Counted from the stretch's first letter, positions 9,292-18,724 are shown. The stretch is 64,000 nucleotides of DNA from Luteibacter mycovicinus (GCF_000745235.1 NZ_JQNL01000001.1:4210001-4274000), one strand, 5' to 3'. The notes: generated by a model not told the origin, from the sequence alone. Numbers and translations are program-made.

Positions 9292-10163
9292 CCCAACCCC
9301 TGCGCAAGGTCGTATTTCCCGTCGCTGGCCTCGGTACGCGCTTCCTCCCGGCGACCAAGGTGGTGGCGAAGGAAATGCTGCCGGTGCTCGATCGGCCGTT
9401 GATCCAGTACGCCGTGGACGAGGCCGTGGACGCCGGTGCCGACACGCTGGTGTTCGTCACCAACCGTTACAAGCACGCCATCGCGGACTACTTCGACAAG
9501 GCTTACGAGCTGGAAGAGAAGCTGGCCGAAAAGCACAAGGATGAGCTGCTGGAAATCCTTCGCGGCATTCTTCCGCGTCACGTGCGCTGCGTCTTCGTGA
9601 CCCAGCCCGAAGCTCTGGGTCTGGGCGACGCCGTCGCGCGTGCCCAGGCTGTCGTCGGTGACGAGTACTTCGGCGTGGTGCTGCCGGACGATCTGATCTG
9701 GTCGCGTGGCAAGGGTGCGCTTCGCCAGATGGCCGAGGCGGCTTTCGAACACAAGGCCGGCGTCATCGCGGTGGAAGACGTTCCTGCCACCGACACCGAC
9801 AAGTACGGCATCGTGGATGCGCTGGAGAAGGTCAACGACCGCACCACCATCATCAAGACGATGGTCGAAAAGCCGAAGCCGGAAGACGCTCCGTCGACGC
9901 TGGGCGTGGTCGGCCGTTACGTGCTGCCGCCGCAGATCTTCGATTACCTGAAGAACACGCGCCCGGGCGCAGGTAACGAAGTCCAGCTGACCGACGCCAT
10001 CGCCAATTACCTCAAGGACGAAGGCAAGGTGCTCGCCTATCGTTTCTTCGGCGATCGCTACGACTGCGGTAACAAGGCGGGCCTCGTGCGCGCGACGCTG
10101 GCCATGGCGATGGAAGATCCGAAGCTCGCCCCGATCGTCCGCGAGTTTGCCAACAAGCCGTAA
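9288..10163 (+). CDS. galU: UTP-glucose-1-phosphate uridylyltransferase
   Basis: Makes UDP-glucose from UTP and glucose-1-phosphate for LPS, exopolysaccharide and trehalose-type pathways. The 291-residue protein has the nucleotide-binding signature GLGTRFLPATKVVAKEMLP at residues 14-32 and other GalU segments such as FVTQPEALGLGDAV and VLPDDL. The ATG at 9288 overlaps the stop of the WbpM-like gene; the frame runs further upstream only within that gene. It is the last gene of the lapA operon, ending at the terminator at 10188. Confidence 0.97.
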   Translation: MTQPLRKVVFPVAGLGTRFLPATKVVAKEMLPVLDRPLIQYAVDEAVDAGADTLVFVTNRYKHAIADYFDKAYELEEKLAEKHKDELLEILRGILPRHVRCVFVTQPEALGLGDAVARAQAVVGDEYFGVVLPDDLIWSRGKGALRQMAEAAFEHKAGVIAVEDVPATDTDKYGIVDALEKVNDRTTIIKTMVEKPKPEDAPSTLGVVGRYVLPPQIFDYLKNTRPGAGNEVQLTDAIANYLKDEGKVLAYRFFGDRYDCGNKAGLVRATLAMAMEDPKLAPIVREFANKP

Positions 10164-10187
10164 GGCGACGTCGGTACCCGCACACAA

Positions 10188-10217
10188 GCCCGCACTCCTG
10201 TGCGGGCTTTCTTTTTT
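10188..10217 (+). terminator. Rho-independent terminator of the lapA-galU operon
   Basis: Stem GCCCGCAC / GTGCGGGC with loop TCCT, extended by AA/TT pairs, and followed by TTTCTTTTTT. It lies 24 bases after the galU stop. Confidence 0.93.
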
Positions 10218-10317
10218 GTGCGCACCGGAACCGCGATTGCATCGTTACGTAACGCCGTTACGTGCGTAACATCCCGCGATCGCGCATCCCGCGCGGCATC
10301 CCATCAGGAGTTAAATC

Positions 10318-10722
10318 ATGGCGGAAGCCGAATTTGTCAGCGACCCGAGCCTCAACGCGAAGTGGAATACGCGCTTCGCTTTCTTCGAGCGTTTCGGCGG
10401 TCCCAGTTCTCCGCAGTACAAGGCGGAGCTGAAGAAGCTTCCCTTCAGACAGAAGCTCATCGTCAACGGTAACTTCTTCGCGTTCTTCTTCGGGCCGATC
10501 TACTTCTTCATTCTGGGTCTCTGGAAGAAGGCCCTGGTGATCCTCGGTCTCGAAGTCGCCATCATCATCGCGCTGATGATCTTCAATGCACCCGATGGTT
10601 TCTACCGCGGCGTCGGCACGGGTTTCAACGTGTTCTACATGCTGGTCGCCAACTACGCCTACTACCTGAAGCGGGTGAAGGGTCAGGACAACTGGAGCCC
10701 GTTCGAGGGCATGCGTCTCTGA
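10318..10722 (+). CDS. DUF2628 domain membrane protein
   Basis: A 134-residue protein with a soluble N-terminal third and two or three hydrophobic segments (about residues 58-72, 75-95 and 100-116). The pattern 'W...F.FF..FG', then a Phe-rich NGNFFAFFFGPIYFFILG turn and a second helix, fits DUF2628, a family of inner-membrane proteins without known function. AGGAG lies 8 bases before the ATG. It is monocistronic between the galU terminator and a REP-like region. Confidence 0.8.
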   Translation: MAEAEFVSDPSLNAKWNTRFAFFERFGGPSSPQYKAELKKLPFRQKLIVNGNFFAFFFGPIYFFILGLWKKALVILGLEVAIIIALMIFNAPDGFYRGVGTGFNVFYMLVANYAYYLKRVKGQDNWSPFEGMRL

Positions 10723-10762
10723 CGACGGACGTCTGCCGCTCCCGGCAGGATCCAGCCCTGCT

Positions 10763-10807
10763 GGCGATGGGTGCTTGCGACAGGGCCCATCGCCGACAAG
10801 GTTGGCT
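10763..10807. repeat. REP-like palindromes between convergent genes
   Basis: A perfect 9-bp inverted repeat (GGCGATGGG at 10763-10771, CCCATCGCC at 10786-10794) is followed by a second, imperfect arm pair (GCCGAC / GTTGGC). The wording 'CATCGCCGACAAGG(T)TGGCTCC' resembles REP elements of Xanthomonadales and Pseudomonas. Its place between two gene 3' ends suits transcript-end protection or termination in both directions. Confidence 0.55.
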
Positions 10808-10842
10808 CCCTCCAGAGCCATGGCATCGGCAGGGTTGCTGGC

Positions 10843-12426
10843 TTACTTGACCGGTAGCGTCGGCAGGAACTTCGGGCGCTGGTAGGCCTGGGCTTTTTGC
10901 TCGACGCCGTAAGCAATGCCGATCAACGTCGGCTCGCTCCATTTCGTGCCGAAGAAGACAACCCCCACGGGTAGCTCGTGCGCGAACTCCACCGGCAGGG
11001 TGATCGACGGATACCCGGCGATGGCCGCGGGAGCGGAAACCCCGCCAACGGTAGGATCGCCGCTGACCACATGGTCGCCAAGCACCAGATCGTTGACGAA
11101 CGCCGGGCCCCAGCTCGGCGCGAGCAGGGCGTCGAGATGGTCTTTTGCCAATGCCGCATCGATGCCTTCCGGACCCGCGAGACGCTGGTTGCGATCGCGC
11201 ATCTCGATGTACTTCGGATCGGTGGTGTCGCCCTTGTCCTGCGCCTGCAGGAACAGTTCCTGCCCGAACCACGGCATCTCCTTCGCGGCTTCGCGATTGT
11301 TGAACGCGATGAGGTCGGTGAGGTTCTTCATCGGCTGATCAGGCCGGCTGGCGAGATATGCGTCGATCCCGTGTTTGAACTCATAAAGCAGTACGTCGAT
11401 CTCGTGTTCGCTCAGTTCCTTCAGGTGAGGGATCTCGACGTTGTCGACCACCGTCGCGCCTTGTGCTTTGAGTAGCGCGATGGTGTGTTCCAGCGCGCGA
11501 TCCGCGTTCGGCTCGATACCCGCCAGCTGACGCACCACGCCGATGCGCTTGCCACGCAGCGCATTCGGATCGAGGAACTTCGTGTAGTCGGTGGCGTGCT
11601 TGTCCGCATCCTTTGTGGCGGGGTCGCGCGGGTCACTGCCGGCGATGGCGCCGAGCACCGCCGCCGCGTCGGCCACGCTGCGTGCCATCGGCCCCGCGGT
11701 GTCCTGGCTGCTGGAGATGGGGATGATGCCGGTGCGGCTGACGAGGCCTACCGTGGGCTTGATGCCGACCAGTCCCGTCATCGACGCAGGGCAGATGATC
11801 GAGCCGTCGGTCTCACTGCCGATCGCCACGGTAGCGAGGCCTGCCGCGACGGCGGCGCCTGAGCCCGCGCTGGAACCGCAGGCGTTGCGGTCCAGGACGT
11901 AGGGGTTGAGGGTGAGGCCGCCGCGCCCGGTCCATCCGCTGGTCGCATGGTTGGAGCGCATGTTGGCCCATTCGCTGAGGTTGGTCTTGCCGAGGATCAT
12001 GGCACCGGCCTTGCGCAGCTTCGCCGCCACGGCGGAATCGTGAGGCGCGGGCTTCGTCGCCAGGGCCAGCGAGCCAGCCGTGGTGAGCATGCGGTCGCCG
12101 GTGTCGATGTTGTCCTTCAGCAGGATCGGGATGCCCGCCAGCGAGCCTTTGCGCGGCGCCTTGCCGGCGATGGACAGTGCGTCCGGATTGACTTCGAGCA
12201 CGGCGTTGATCGACGGCCCGGCCTTGTCGAGCGTCTCGATACGATGGAGGAAGAGTCGGGTCATGCCCGCCGGCGTCAACGCACCCGTGGCATAGGCTTG
12301 CCGCAGGGTCGCGATGGAGGCGAAGGCGTCATCGTCACCGGCGTCGCGCGCTTTGGCTGCACCGCAGCTCGAACTGAGTACGAGCGCCGCGGCGAGCGCG
12401 GCCGGCCTGATCCCTACATGCTGCAT
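10843..12426 (-). CDS. Exported amidase-signature hydrolase
   Basis: A 527-residue amidase-signature (AS) enzyme that hydrolyses an amide; the substrate is not predictable. The Ser-cisSer-Lys triad is visible: Lys in ILLKDNIDTGDRM (about residue 108), the Ser/Gly-rich segment ACGSSAGSGAAVA (about 189), and the nucleophile Ser in GSETDGSIICPA (about 211). The N-terminus (MQHVGIRPAALAAALVLSSSC) is a signal peptide, possibly a weak lipoprotein signal, so the enzyme should act in the periplasm. Family members include peptide amidases. It is divergent from the cytochrome operon. Confidence 0.9.
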   Translation of the reverse strand: MQHVGIRPAALAAALVLSSSCGAAKARDAGDDDAFASIATLRQAYATGALTPAGMTRLFLHRIETLDKAGPSINAVLEVNPDALSIAGKAPRKGSLAGIPILLKDNIDTGDRMLTTAGSLALATKPAPHDSAVAAKLRKAGAMILGKTNLSEWANMRSNHATSGWTGRGGLTLNPYVLDRNACGSSAGSGAAVAAGLATVAIGSETDGSIICPASMTGLVGIKPTVGLVSRTGIIPISSSQDTAGPMARSVADAAAVLGAIAGSDPRDPATKDADKHATDYTKFLDPNALRGKRIGVVRQLAGIEPNADRALEHTIALLKAQGATVVDNVEIPHLKELSEHEIDVLLYEFKHGIDAYLASRPDQPMKNLTDLIAFNNREAAKEMPWFGQELFLQAQDKGDTTDPKYIEMRDRNQRLAGPEGIDAALAKDHLDALLAPSWGPAFVNDLVLGDHVVSGDPTVGGVSAPAAIAGYPSITLPVEFAHELPVGVVFFGTKWSEPTLIGIAYGVEQKAQAYQRPKFLPTLPVK

Positions 12427-12526
12427 ATGTCTTTTCCCCCTGGCGACGCGGTGATGGCTGAGGCCAATCTACCCCAAGTCGCGCGTGGCTATACTGGCCC
12501 GATGCCTCGTCAGCCAGGGAGTGCCC

Positions 12527-13231
12527 ATGCGTCGTCTCCTCAGCCGGTTCGCCGCTGCCGCTATCGCCTGTTTCGCCATATCCGTCGGGGCGGAGGACGC
12601 GCCGACCGTACCCGACACGCTGCTGCAACGCATCGCGGCATGCACGAGCTGCCACGGAGTGCACGGGGAGGGTGGCGACAACGGCTTCAACCCACGACTC
12701 GCCGGCAAGCCGGCGGGCTACCTGCACCGGCAGATGCAGGATTTTCAGAAGGGTCTGCGTCACTACCCGATCATGGAGTACACCGTCGCTCCGCTGAGCG
12801 ACGAATACATGCGCGAGATCGCCGACTACTTCGCCGCGCAGCAGGTGCCTTATACGAAGCAGCCGGCCCCCGCGATGTCGCCCCAGGCGACCGCACGCGG
12901 GGAGGAGCTGGTGACGCGCGGTGACCCGGCGCGCGGCGTGCCTGCCTGCATGGCGTGTCACGGCGCCAACCTCACGGGCGTGCAACCCGATATTCCCGGG
13001 CTGGTAAATCTGCCGTACGACTACATCAGCGCGCAGCTGGGTTCCTGGCGTACGAATACCCGCAACACCATCGCGCCCGACTGCATGGCGACGATCGTCA
13101 GTCGCCTCAGCGATGCCGATATCAGCGCGGTGTCGGCATGGCTGGCGACCCGGCCGGTCCCTGCGGACGCGCATGCCGAGGTGGCGGGAAGTGTGACCCC
13201 ACCCATGCGCTGCGGCGTGCTCGGAGGCTGA
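12527..13231 (+). CDS. Di-haem cytochrome c, exported
   Basis: A 234-residue periplasmic cytochrome with a signal peptide (residues 1-22) and two c-type haem sites, CTSCH (39-43) and CMACH (about 145). Each half resembles a class I cytochrome c of the c4 type, with later Met residues able to act as distal ligands. The start at 12527 is preferred over an upstream in-frame codon (12485) because AGGGAG lies 6-7 bases before it and the signal peptide begins there. The next gene starts 4 bases after the stop, so the two cytochromes form an operon. Confidence 0.88.
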   Translation: MRRLLSRFAAAAIACFAISVGAEDAPTVPDTLLQRIAACTSCHGVHGEGGDNGFNPRLAGKPAGYLHRQMQDFQKGLRHYPIMEYTVAPLSDEYMREIADYFAAQQVPYTKQPAPAMSPQATARGEELVTRGDPARGVPACMACHGANLTGVQPDIPGLVNLPYDYISAQLGSWRTNTRNTIAPDCMATIVSRLSDADISAVSAWLATRPVPADAHAEVAGSVTPPMRCGVLGG

Positions 13232-13235
13232 GTCG

Positions 13236-14456
13236 ATGACGCTGACGATCCGACTCATCGCTTTTCTTGCCCTGGCCCTCGCGACTGGCGTCGCCCCGGC
13301 CAGCGACATCATCGAACGAGGTCGTTACCTTACCCTGGCCGGTGACTGCGCCTCTTGCCACACGACGCGCGGCGGGGCGCCGTTTTCAGGCGGACGGGTG
13401 ATCGGTACGCCGTTCGGTGCGATCCCCGCACCTAACCTCACGCCCGACCGGGACACCGGCCTCGGTGCGTGGAGCGCGGACGATTTCTACCGTGCGATGC
13501 ACAACGGGAAAGGGCACGACGACCGCTCGTTGTATCCCGTCTTTCCCTTTACGTCGTATACGAAGGTCACGCGTGCCGACACCGATGCCATCTTCGCTTA
13601 CCTGAAATCGCTGCCGCCGGTGAAGCGCGCTTCCATCGAGCCGATATTGCGCTGGCCTTACAGCATGCGGTCGCTGATCGCTTCGTGGCGGCTGCTGTAT
13701 TTCGACGAAGGCGAGTTCGTCCATGACCCGAAGCGGTCCGCCGCGTGGAACCGCGGCGCTTATCTGGTGCAGGGCCTTGGCCATTGCAACGAGTGTCACG
13801 CGAACCGCAACGCGTTCGGCGCGATGGTGTCGGAGCCGTATCTTGCCGGAGGCATCATTCCGGTACAGAACTGGTACGCGCCGGATCTGTCGATGGGCCC
13901 CAACGGCGGGCTGGCGGGATGGAGCGAAGCCGATGTGGTCGCGCTGCTGAAGACCGGACGCTCGGCGAAAGGTACGGCGTTCGGGCCCATGGCGGAGGTG
14001 GTTTTGCAGAGTACGCAGCACCTGACCGACGACGACCTCGCCGCGATGGCGACGTACCTCAGGTCATTGCCGGAACGCGATCCTCCCGCGCAACGCGAGT
14101 CGGCCGCCAACGCTCGCGATCTCGCACGCACCGGTCAGAAGGTCTACGTCGAACAATGCGCGGACTGTCATGGCGTCGACGGTCATGGCAAGGGCGATGC
14201 GTACCCGCCGCTCGACCTTAACGCTTCGGTGACCGAACCTACGGGTATCAATGCGATCCGCATGGTGCTGAGCGGTGGATTCGCTCCGGCGACGCGCGAC
14301 AATCCACGCCCGTATTCGATGCCACCATTCTCGCAGAAGCTCAGCGACGATGACGCCGCCGCGGTGGTGACCTATATCCGCCAGGCCTGGTCGAACAAAG
14401 CGGCGTCGGTGTCGCCGAATGACGTGCGCGCTTACAAGTCGACGCCGGGCGGCTGA
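13236..14456 (+). CDS. Tri-haem cytochrome c, alcohol/gluconate dehydrogenase subunit-like
   Basis: A 406-residue exported protein with a signal peptide (to about residue 22) and three haem motifs: CASCH (38-42), CNECH (184-188) and CADCH (308-312). The layout matches the cytochrome c subunit of membrane-bound alcohol, gluconate or sorbitol dehydrogenases, which passes electrons from a PQQ or flavin subunit to ubiquinol oxidase. No dehydrogenase subunit lies beside it. GGAGG is 8 bases upstream of the ATG. The last 25 bases overlap the convergent glycosylase gene. Confidence 0.9.
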   Translation: MTLTIRLIAFLALALATGVAPASDIIERGRYLTLAGDCASCHTTRGGAPFSGGRVIGTPFGAIPAPNLTPDRDTGLGAWSADDFYRAMHNGKGHDDRSLYPVFPFTSYTKVTRADTDAIFAYLKSLPPVKRASIEPILRWPYSMRSLIASWRLLYFDEGEFVHDPKRSAAWNRGAYLVQGLGHCNECHANRNAFGAMVSEPYLAGGIIPVQNWYAPDLSMGPNGGLAGWSEADVVALLKTGRSAKGTAFGPMAEVVLQSTQHLTDDDLAAMATYLRSLPERDPPAQRESAANARDLARTGQKVYVEQCADCHGVDGHGKGDAYPPLDLNASVTEPTGINAIRMVLSGGFAPATRDNPRPYSMPPFSQKLSDDDAAAVVTYIRQAWSNKAASVSPNDVRAYKSTPGG

Positions 14457-14962
14457 GCACGCACGACGTCCGCCAGCTCCTGCCACAGACTGATGTCCCA
14501 GGAGCGGCGGGCCTGTCCGGAGGGCGAAGGCAAGACGAACACCATGGTGTCGCCGATGTTCGTTGGCTGTCGCCCGTAGGTCGCCTGCCTGCCGAGTGCA
14601 TGGCGTCCGGCATGCTTGCTGGTAAAGGCAAGTACGCGGGGAGCGAAGCGAAGTACCTTGGCACGCAGCGCGTCGATATCGAAAGCCTCCCGCGGCAGCT
14701 CGTTGTCGTTGCCGAAGTGAAATTTCGACAGGTCGGTCAGGCCGATACCGAAGCCCGGCATCGACGGATATTCGGACGGTGCGAGCAGGCGCGGCGTCAG
14801 ACCGACCGCGTGCACCGTGCGCCAGAACATGTTGCCCGGATGCGCGTAATAGGCATGCTCCCGTGCCGACCGCGTACCCGCGGCGGTGCCACAGAACACC
14901 AGAGCGAGCCCCGGTTCCAGGACATCGGGGAGCACGAAAGCAGGGTTGTCGGCGGCGGTCAT
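14432..14962 (-). CDS. Mug-type uracil/mismatch DNA glycosylase
   Basis: A 176-residue protein of the uracil-DNA glycosylase superfamily (Mug or DNA-deoxyinosine glycosylase branch), which removes deaminated bases. Recognisable parts are LVFCGTAAGTRSAREHAYYA and HPGNMFWRTV (Mug: GxNPG...SA...PGNRFW) near residues 22-52, FGIGLTDL near 73, and VLPSPSGQARRSW near 147, which corresponds to the second active-site motif. Which lesion is preferred cannot be read from the sequence. It is convergent with, and overlaps, the tri-haem cytochrome gene. Confidence 0.85.
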   Translation of the reverse strand: MTAADNPAFVLPDVLEPGLALVFCGTAAGTRSAREHAYYAHPGNMFWRTVHAVGLTPRLLAPSEYPSMPGFGIGLTDLSKFHFGNDNELPREAFDIDALRAKVLRFAPRVLAFTSKHAGRHALGRQATYGRQPTNIGDTMVFVLPSPSGQARRSWDISLWQELADVVRAQPPGVDL

Positions 14963-15033
14963 TTCGTTACTTTACCTTTACATTGCTGCGTCACAACAAA
15001 ACGTGGACATCCGGGGGCTTAGGCTGGGCTCCC

Positions 15034-16152
15034 ATGAACTTCTCCGACTGGATGCCCGATCTCTCGCATCCGTGGACACGTTTCGCGCTGACCGTCGTGG
15101 TCGCGCTGGCGGTCGCGGGTCTCCTTCGCCGCGCCGTCGACATGGTGCTGCGTCGCTTCGCCCTCCGCCATCCGCGTGGGGCGAGCATCATCGCCCGCGC
15201 CAAGGCGCCTATGGATGTGATCGTGCCGCTGGCGATGCTGCTGCTGGCCTTCCGCGGGGCGCCCGACGAGCCCGCGCGCCTGATCGACGGCATGGAGCAT
15301 GTCATCGCGGTCGTGCTCATCGGGGCCTGCACGTGGTTTCTGGTCCGCTGCATCGGCGCGCTGGAAGCCACCGTATCGCGCTTCAACCCTATCGATCTCG
15401 AGGACAACCTCCGCGCTCGTCGCGTGCAGACGCAGGTGCGCGTGCTGTCCCGTACCGGCATGGTCGTCGTTATCGTCCTCGGCCTCGGCGTTGCCCTGAT
15501 GACGTTCCCGGTCGTGCGCCAGTTCGGGGCCAGCCTCCTGGCATCGGCGGGTCTGGCCGGGCTGGCGGTCGGTCTCGCTGCCAAGCCGGTGCTCGGCAAC
15601 CTGATCGCCGGCATTCAGATCGCGCTGACCCAGCCGATCCGCATCGACGATGTAGTGATCGTCGAAGGGGAGTGGGGAAGGATCGAAGAAATTACGAGCA
15701 CGTATGTCGTGGTGGCCATCTGGGACGAGCGGCGGATGATCGTGCCGCTGCAGTATTTCATCGAAAACCCGTTCCAGAACTGGACGAGGACCAGCTCGCA
15801 GATCCTGGGTTCGGTCATGCTCTGGTTCGATTACGGTATTCCGCTGGACCCGCTTCGCGACGAGTTGCAGCGCATCTGCAAGGACGCCGACGAATGGGAC
15901 GGTCGTGTCATCGTCCTGCAGGTGGTCGACGCCAGTGACAAAGCGATGCAACTGCGTGCATTGGTCAGTTCGTCGAATTCGGGCAAGTCGTTCGACCTGC
16001 GCTGCAAGGTTCGTGAGGGACTGATCGCCTTCGTCAGGCGTGAATTCCCGGAGTATCTGCCGCGCCTGCGCGGCGAACTCGAGAGCGAGCTCCGCGGTGT
16101 CGACGCCGCATCGCCCCCCTTCGCCAGCAAGCTGGCGAACGTACGCCGCTAG
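15034..16152 (+). CDS. Small-conductance mechanosensitive channel (MscS family)
   Basis: A 372-residue inner-membrane channel. Hydrophobic helices lie near residues 12-30, 62-80, 88-108 and 143-163, followed by the pore-lining helix, rich in Gly and Ala (GASLLASAGLAGLAVGLAAK, about 165-184), and the MscS beta domain containing QIALTQPIRIDDVVIVEGEW. The ATG at 15034 begins the first membrane segment; the frame continues upstream through the divergent glycosylase gene and that part was rejected. It likely releases solutes after hypo-osmotic shock. Confidence 0.9.
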   Translation: MNFSDWMPDLSHPWTRFALTVVVALAVAGLLRRAVDMVLRRFALRHPRGASIIARAKAPMDVIVPLAMLLLAFRGAPDEPARLIDGMEHVIAVVLIGACTWFLVRCIGALEATVSRFNPIDLEDNLRARRVQTQVRVLSRTGMVVVIVLGLGVALMTFPVVRQFGASLLASAGLAGLAVGLAAKPVLGNLIAGIQIALTQPIRIDDVVIVEGEWGRIEEITSTYVVVAIWDERRMIVPLQYFIENPFQNWTRTSSQILGSVMLWFDYGIPLDPLRDELQRICKDADEWDGRVIVLQVVDASDKAMQLRALVSSSNSGKSFDLRCKVREGLIAFVRREFPEYLPRLRGELESELRGVDAASPPFASKLANVRR

Positions 16153-16164
16153 CGATCGACGGTT

Positions 16165-16198
16165 GTGTCGGAGCGGCCTTGGTCGCGACCCCCATCGC
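16165..16198. repeat. REP element, single
   Basis: The text TCGGAGCGGCCTTGGTCGCG matches the REP type common in Pseudomonas and Xanthomonadales ('GTAGGAGCGGCCTTGGTCGCGA'), with GCGGCC pairing to GGTCGC across a TT loop. It lies 12 bases after the MscS stop codon. Confidence 0.65.
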
Positions 16199-16269
16199 CT
16201 AAGCCCCCACCGTGATAGCTTTCCCGGCAAGAACCCCGTGCCGTCAACGCATCACGCCAGGAGCCCCCG

Positions 16270-16824
16270 ATGGCAGCTAACGAACACCCTCACGAACACG
16301 CCGCTCAGCACTGGTTCGCCAAGGGCCTGAACGACCTGGGCCACGCCGAACGCCGCCTGATCGACCGACTCATGCAGCGCAAGCTCGTCGCCGAGAACGT
16401 CAACGACGTCTTCGGCTCGGACATGACCTTCGGCGAGCGCCTCGCCGACAAGGTGTCGCGGTTCGGCGGTTCGTGGACCTTCATCATCGTGTTCGCCGTG
16501 ATCCTGGCATCCTGGACCGGCTTCAATTCGTGGATCCTGCACGCGCCATTCGATCCCTATCCGTACATTTTCCTCAACCTGCTGCTCTCGATGCTCGCCG
16601 CCATCCAGGCGCCCGTGATCATGATGAGTCAGAACCGCCAGGCCGAGAAAGACCGTCTCGACGCCGCCAACGATTACAAGGTCAACCTCAAGGCCGAGAT
16701 CGAGATCATGGGCCTGCACGAAAAGATCGACCAGATGCGTACCGATCAGCTCGAGCGCATGCTGATGAAACAGCAGGAGCAGATCGACCTGCTGCTTAAG
16801 CTGGTCCGCGAGCGAGACGAGTAA
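16270..16824 (+). CDS. DUF1003 family membrane protein
   Basis: A 184-residue protein with a polar N-terminal region, two closely spaced membrane helices (about residues 72-92 and 99-121) and a charged, probably coiled-coil C-terminus. The segment FNLLLSMLAAIQAPVIMMSQNRQ-like stretch (here ILNLL... read as FLNLLLSMLAAIQAP, near 99-113) and the following MSQNRQAEKDR are the DUF1003 signature. Members are inner-membrane proteins; some are called cyclic-nucleotide-binding-like, but no such domain is present here. It ends at a two-way terminator shared with typA. Confidence 0.85.
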   Translation: MAANEHPHEHAAQHWFAKGLNDLGHAERRLIDRLMQRKLVAENVNDVFGSDMTFGERLADKVSRFGGSWTFIIVFAVILASWTGFNSWILHAPFDPYPYIFLNLLLSMLAAIQAPVIMMSQNRQAEKDRLDAANDYKVNLKAEIEIMGLHEKIDQMRTDQLERMLMKQQEQIDLLLKLVRERDE

Positions 16825-16827
16825 ACG

Positions 16828-16858
16828 AAAAAAAGCCCGGCAATGGCCGGGCTTTTTT
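16828..16858. terminator. Bidirectional Rho-independent terminator (DUF1003 / typA)
   Basis: Stem GCCCGGC / GCCGGGC with a 4-base loop is flanked by seven A on the left and six T on the right, so it can terminate transcription on both strands. It lies between the convergent DUF1003 and typA genes. Confidence 0.95.
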
Positions 16859-16879
16859 CACATCGCGATGTCGCCGCAA

Positions 16880-18724
16880 TTAACCGCGCGACGCCTTCTT
16901 ACGATCGCCTTCCGTCAGGAACTTCTTCCGCATGCGGATTTCCTTCGGGGTGACTTCGACCAGCTCGTCGTCGTCGATGAAGTCCAGGGCCTGCTCCAGC
17001 GTGAACTTGGTCGCCGGGGTCAGCTGAATCGCATCGTCCTTACCGGAGGCGCGCATGTTGGTCAGCGGCTTCGGCTTGATCGCGTTAACGGTGAGGTCGT
17101 TGTCCTTGGCATGGATACCGATGAGCTGGCCTTCGTACACCGCGTCACCTTCGGCGGCGAACAGCTTGCCACGCTCCTGGAGGGGCCCAAGCGAGTAGGC
17201 CGGGGTGTTGCCGCCGGCATTGGCGATCATCACACCGTTCTGGCGCTTGGCGATGGGAGCCGGGGTGTACGGACCGTAGTGCTTGAACACATGGAACAGC
17301 AGGCCCGAACCCTGGGTCAGGGTCTTGAACTGGTTCTGGAAGCCGATCAGGCCACGGGCGGGAATCTCGTACTCGAGACGCACGCGACCGTTACCGTCCG
17401 ACACCATGTTCTTCAGTTCACCCTTGCGGATGCCCAGGCGCTCCATCACGCCGCCCTGGTGGATCTCTTCGATGTCGATCACCAGTTCTTCGATCGGCTC
17501 CATCTTCTGGCCGTCGATTTCCTTGAGGATGACTTCCGGACGCGACACGGCCAGCTCGTAGCCTTCGCGACGCATGTTTTCGATCAGCACCGAGAGGTGC
17601 AGTTCACCGCGGCCCGAGACCAGGAACTTGTCGGCGTCGGAGCCGTCTTCGACGCGGAGGGCGACGTTGTGCACCTTCTCGCGATCCAGGCGCTCACGCA
17701 GCTGACGGCTGGTCAGGAACTTGCCGCCCGACAGGTCCTTGTTGCCGACGAACGGCGAGTTGTTGACCTGGAAGGTCATGCTGATCATCGGCTCGTCGAC
17801 GCTCAGCGCGGGCAGCGCTTCCGGCGTATCCGGCGCGGTCAGCGTGTCGGAAATGGTCAGGTCGGGAATGCCCGAGATGGCGACGATGTCGCCGGCTTCG
17901 GCACTGTCCTGCTCGATACGCTCGAGGCCCAGGAAGCCCAGCACCTGGACGATCTTGCCCTGACGCTTCTTGCCTTCGCGATCGATGACGGCGACCTGCA
18001 TGCCCTTCTTCAGGGTGCCGCGCTGCACGCGACCGATGCCGATCACGCCGACGAAGTTGTTGTAGTCCAGCTGGCTGATGCGCATCTGGAAGGGGCCTTC
18101 CGGATCGACGTCCGGCCGCGGCGCGTGCTGCATGATCGCTTCGTACAGCGGGGTCATGTCACCTTCGCGGGCGTTCTCGTCGAGCGAGGCATAACCGTTG
18201 AGCGCCGATGCGTAAACGATCGGGAAGTCCATCTGCTCATCGGTGGCGCCGAGCTTGGCGAACAGGTCCCAGACCTGCTCGACGACCCATTCCGTACGGG
18301 CGGCGGGGCGGTCGACCTTGTTGACGACGACGATGGGCTTGAAGCCCATCGCGAAGGCCTTCTGGGTGACGAAGCGCGTCTGCGGCATCGGGCCGTCCAT
18401 CGCGTCGACCAGGATCAGCACGGTGTCGACCATCGACAGCACGCGCTCGACTTCGCCACCGAAGTCGGCATGCCCCGGGGTGTCGACGATGTTGATGCGG
18501 TTCTTGACGCCCGTCTTCTTGTCTTCCCAGGTGATGGCCGTGTTCTTGGCCAGGATCGTGATGCCACGTTCCTTTTCCTGGTCGTTCGAATCCATGACGC
18601 GCTCGGCGAGCACGGTACGCTCGTTGAGCGTGCCCGACTGCTTCAGAAGCTGGTCGACGAGGGTGGTCTTGCCATGGTCGACGTGAGCGACGATGGCGAT
18701 GTTGCGCAGGAATTCGATCGACAT
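16880..18724 (-). CDS. typA: Ribosome-associated GTPase TypA/BipA
   Basis: A 614-residue translational GTPase involved in 50S assembly and in growth under cold and other stress. G-domain motifs are complete: [10 protein letters not shown] (G1, residues 13-22), DTPGHADF (G3), NKVDRPAAR (G4). It continues with domain 2, EF-G-like domains III and V, and the BipA-specific C-terminus, with length as expected. No strong Shine-Dalgarno sequence is visible before the ATG at 18724. A lipoprotein gene lies 126 bases upstream on the same strand. Confidence 0.98.
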   Translation of the reverse strand: MSIEFLRNIAIVAHVDHGKTTLVDQLLKQSGTLNERTVLAERVMDSNDQEKERGITILAKNTAITWEDKKTGVKNRINIVDTPGHADFGGEVERVLSMVDTVLILVDAMDGPMPQTRFVTQKAFAMGFKPIVVVNKVDRPAARTEWVVEQVWDLFAKLGATDEQMDFPIVYASALNGYASLDENAREGDMTPLYEAIMQHAPRPDVDPEGPFQMRISQLDYNNFVGVIGIGRVQRGTLKKGMQVAVIDREGKKRQGKIVQVLGFLGLERIEQDSAEAGDIVAISGIPDLTISDTLTAPDTPEALPALSVDEPMISMTFQVNNSPFVGNKDLSGGKFLTSRQLRERLDREKVHNVALRVEDGSDADKFLVSGRGELHLSVLIENMRREGYELAVSRPEVILKEIDGQKMEPIEELVIDIEEIHQGGVMERLGIRKGELKNMVSDGNGRVRLEYEIPARGLIGFQNQFKTLTQGSGLLFHVFKHYGPYTPAPIAKRQNGVMIANAGGNTPAYSLGPLQERGKLFAAEGDAVYEGQLIGIHAKDNDLTVNAIKPKPLTNMRASGKDDAIQLTPATKFTLEQALDFIDDDELVEVTPKEIRMRKKFLTEGDRKKASRG

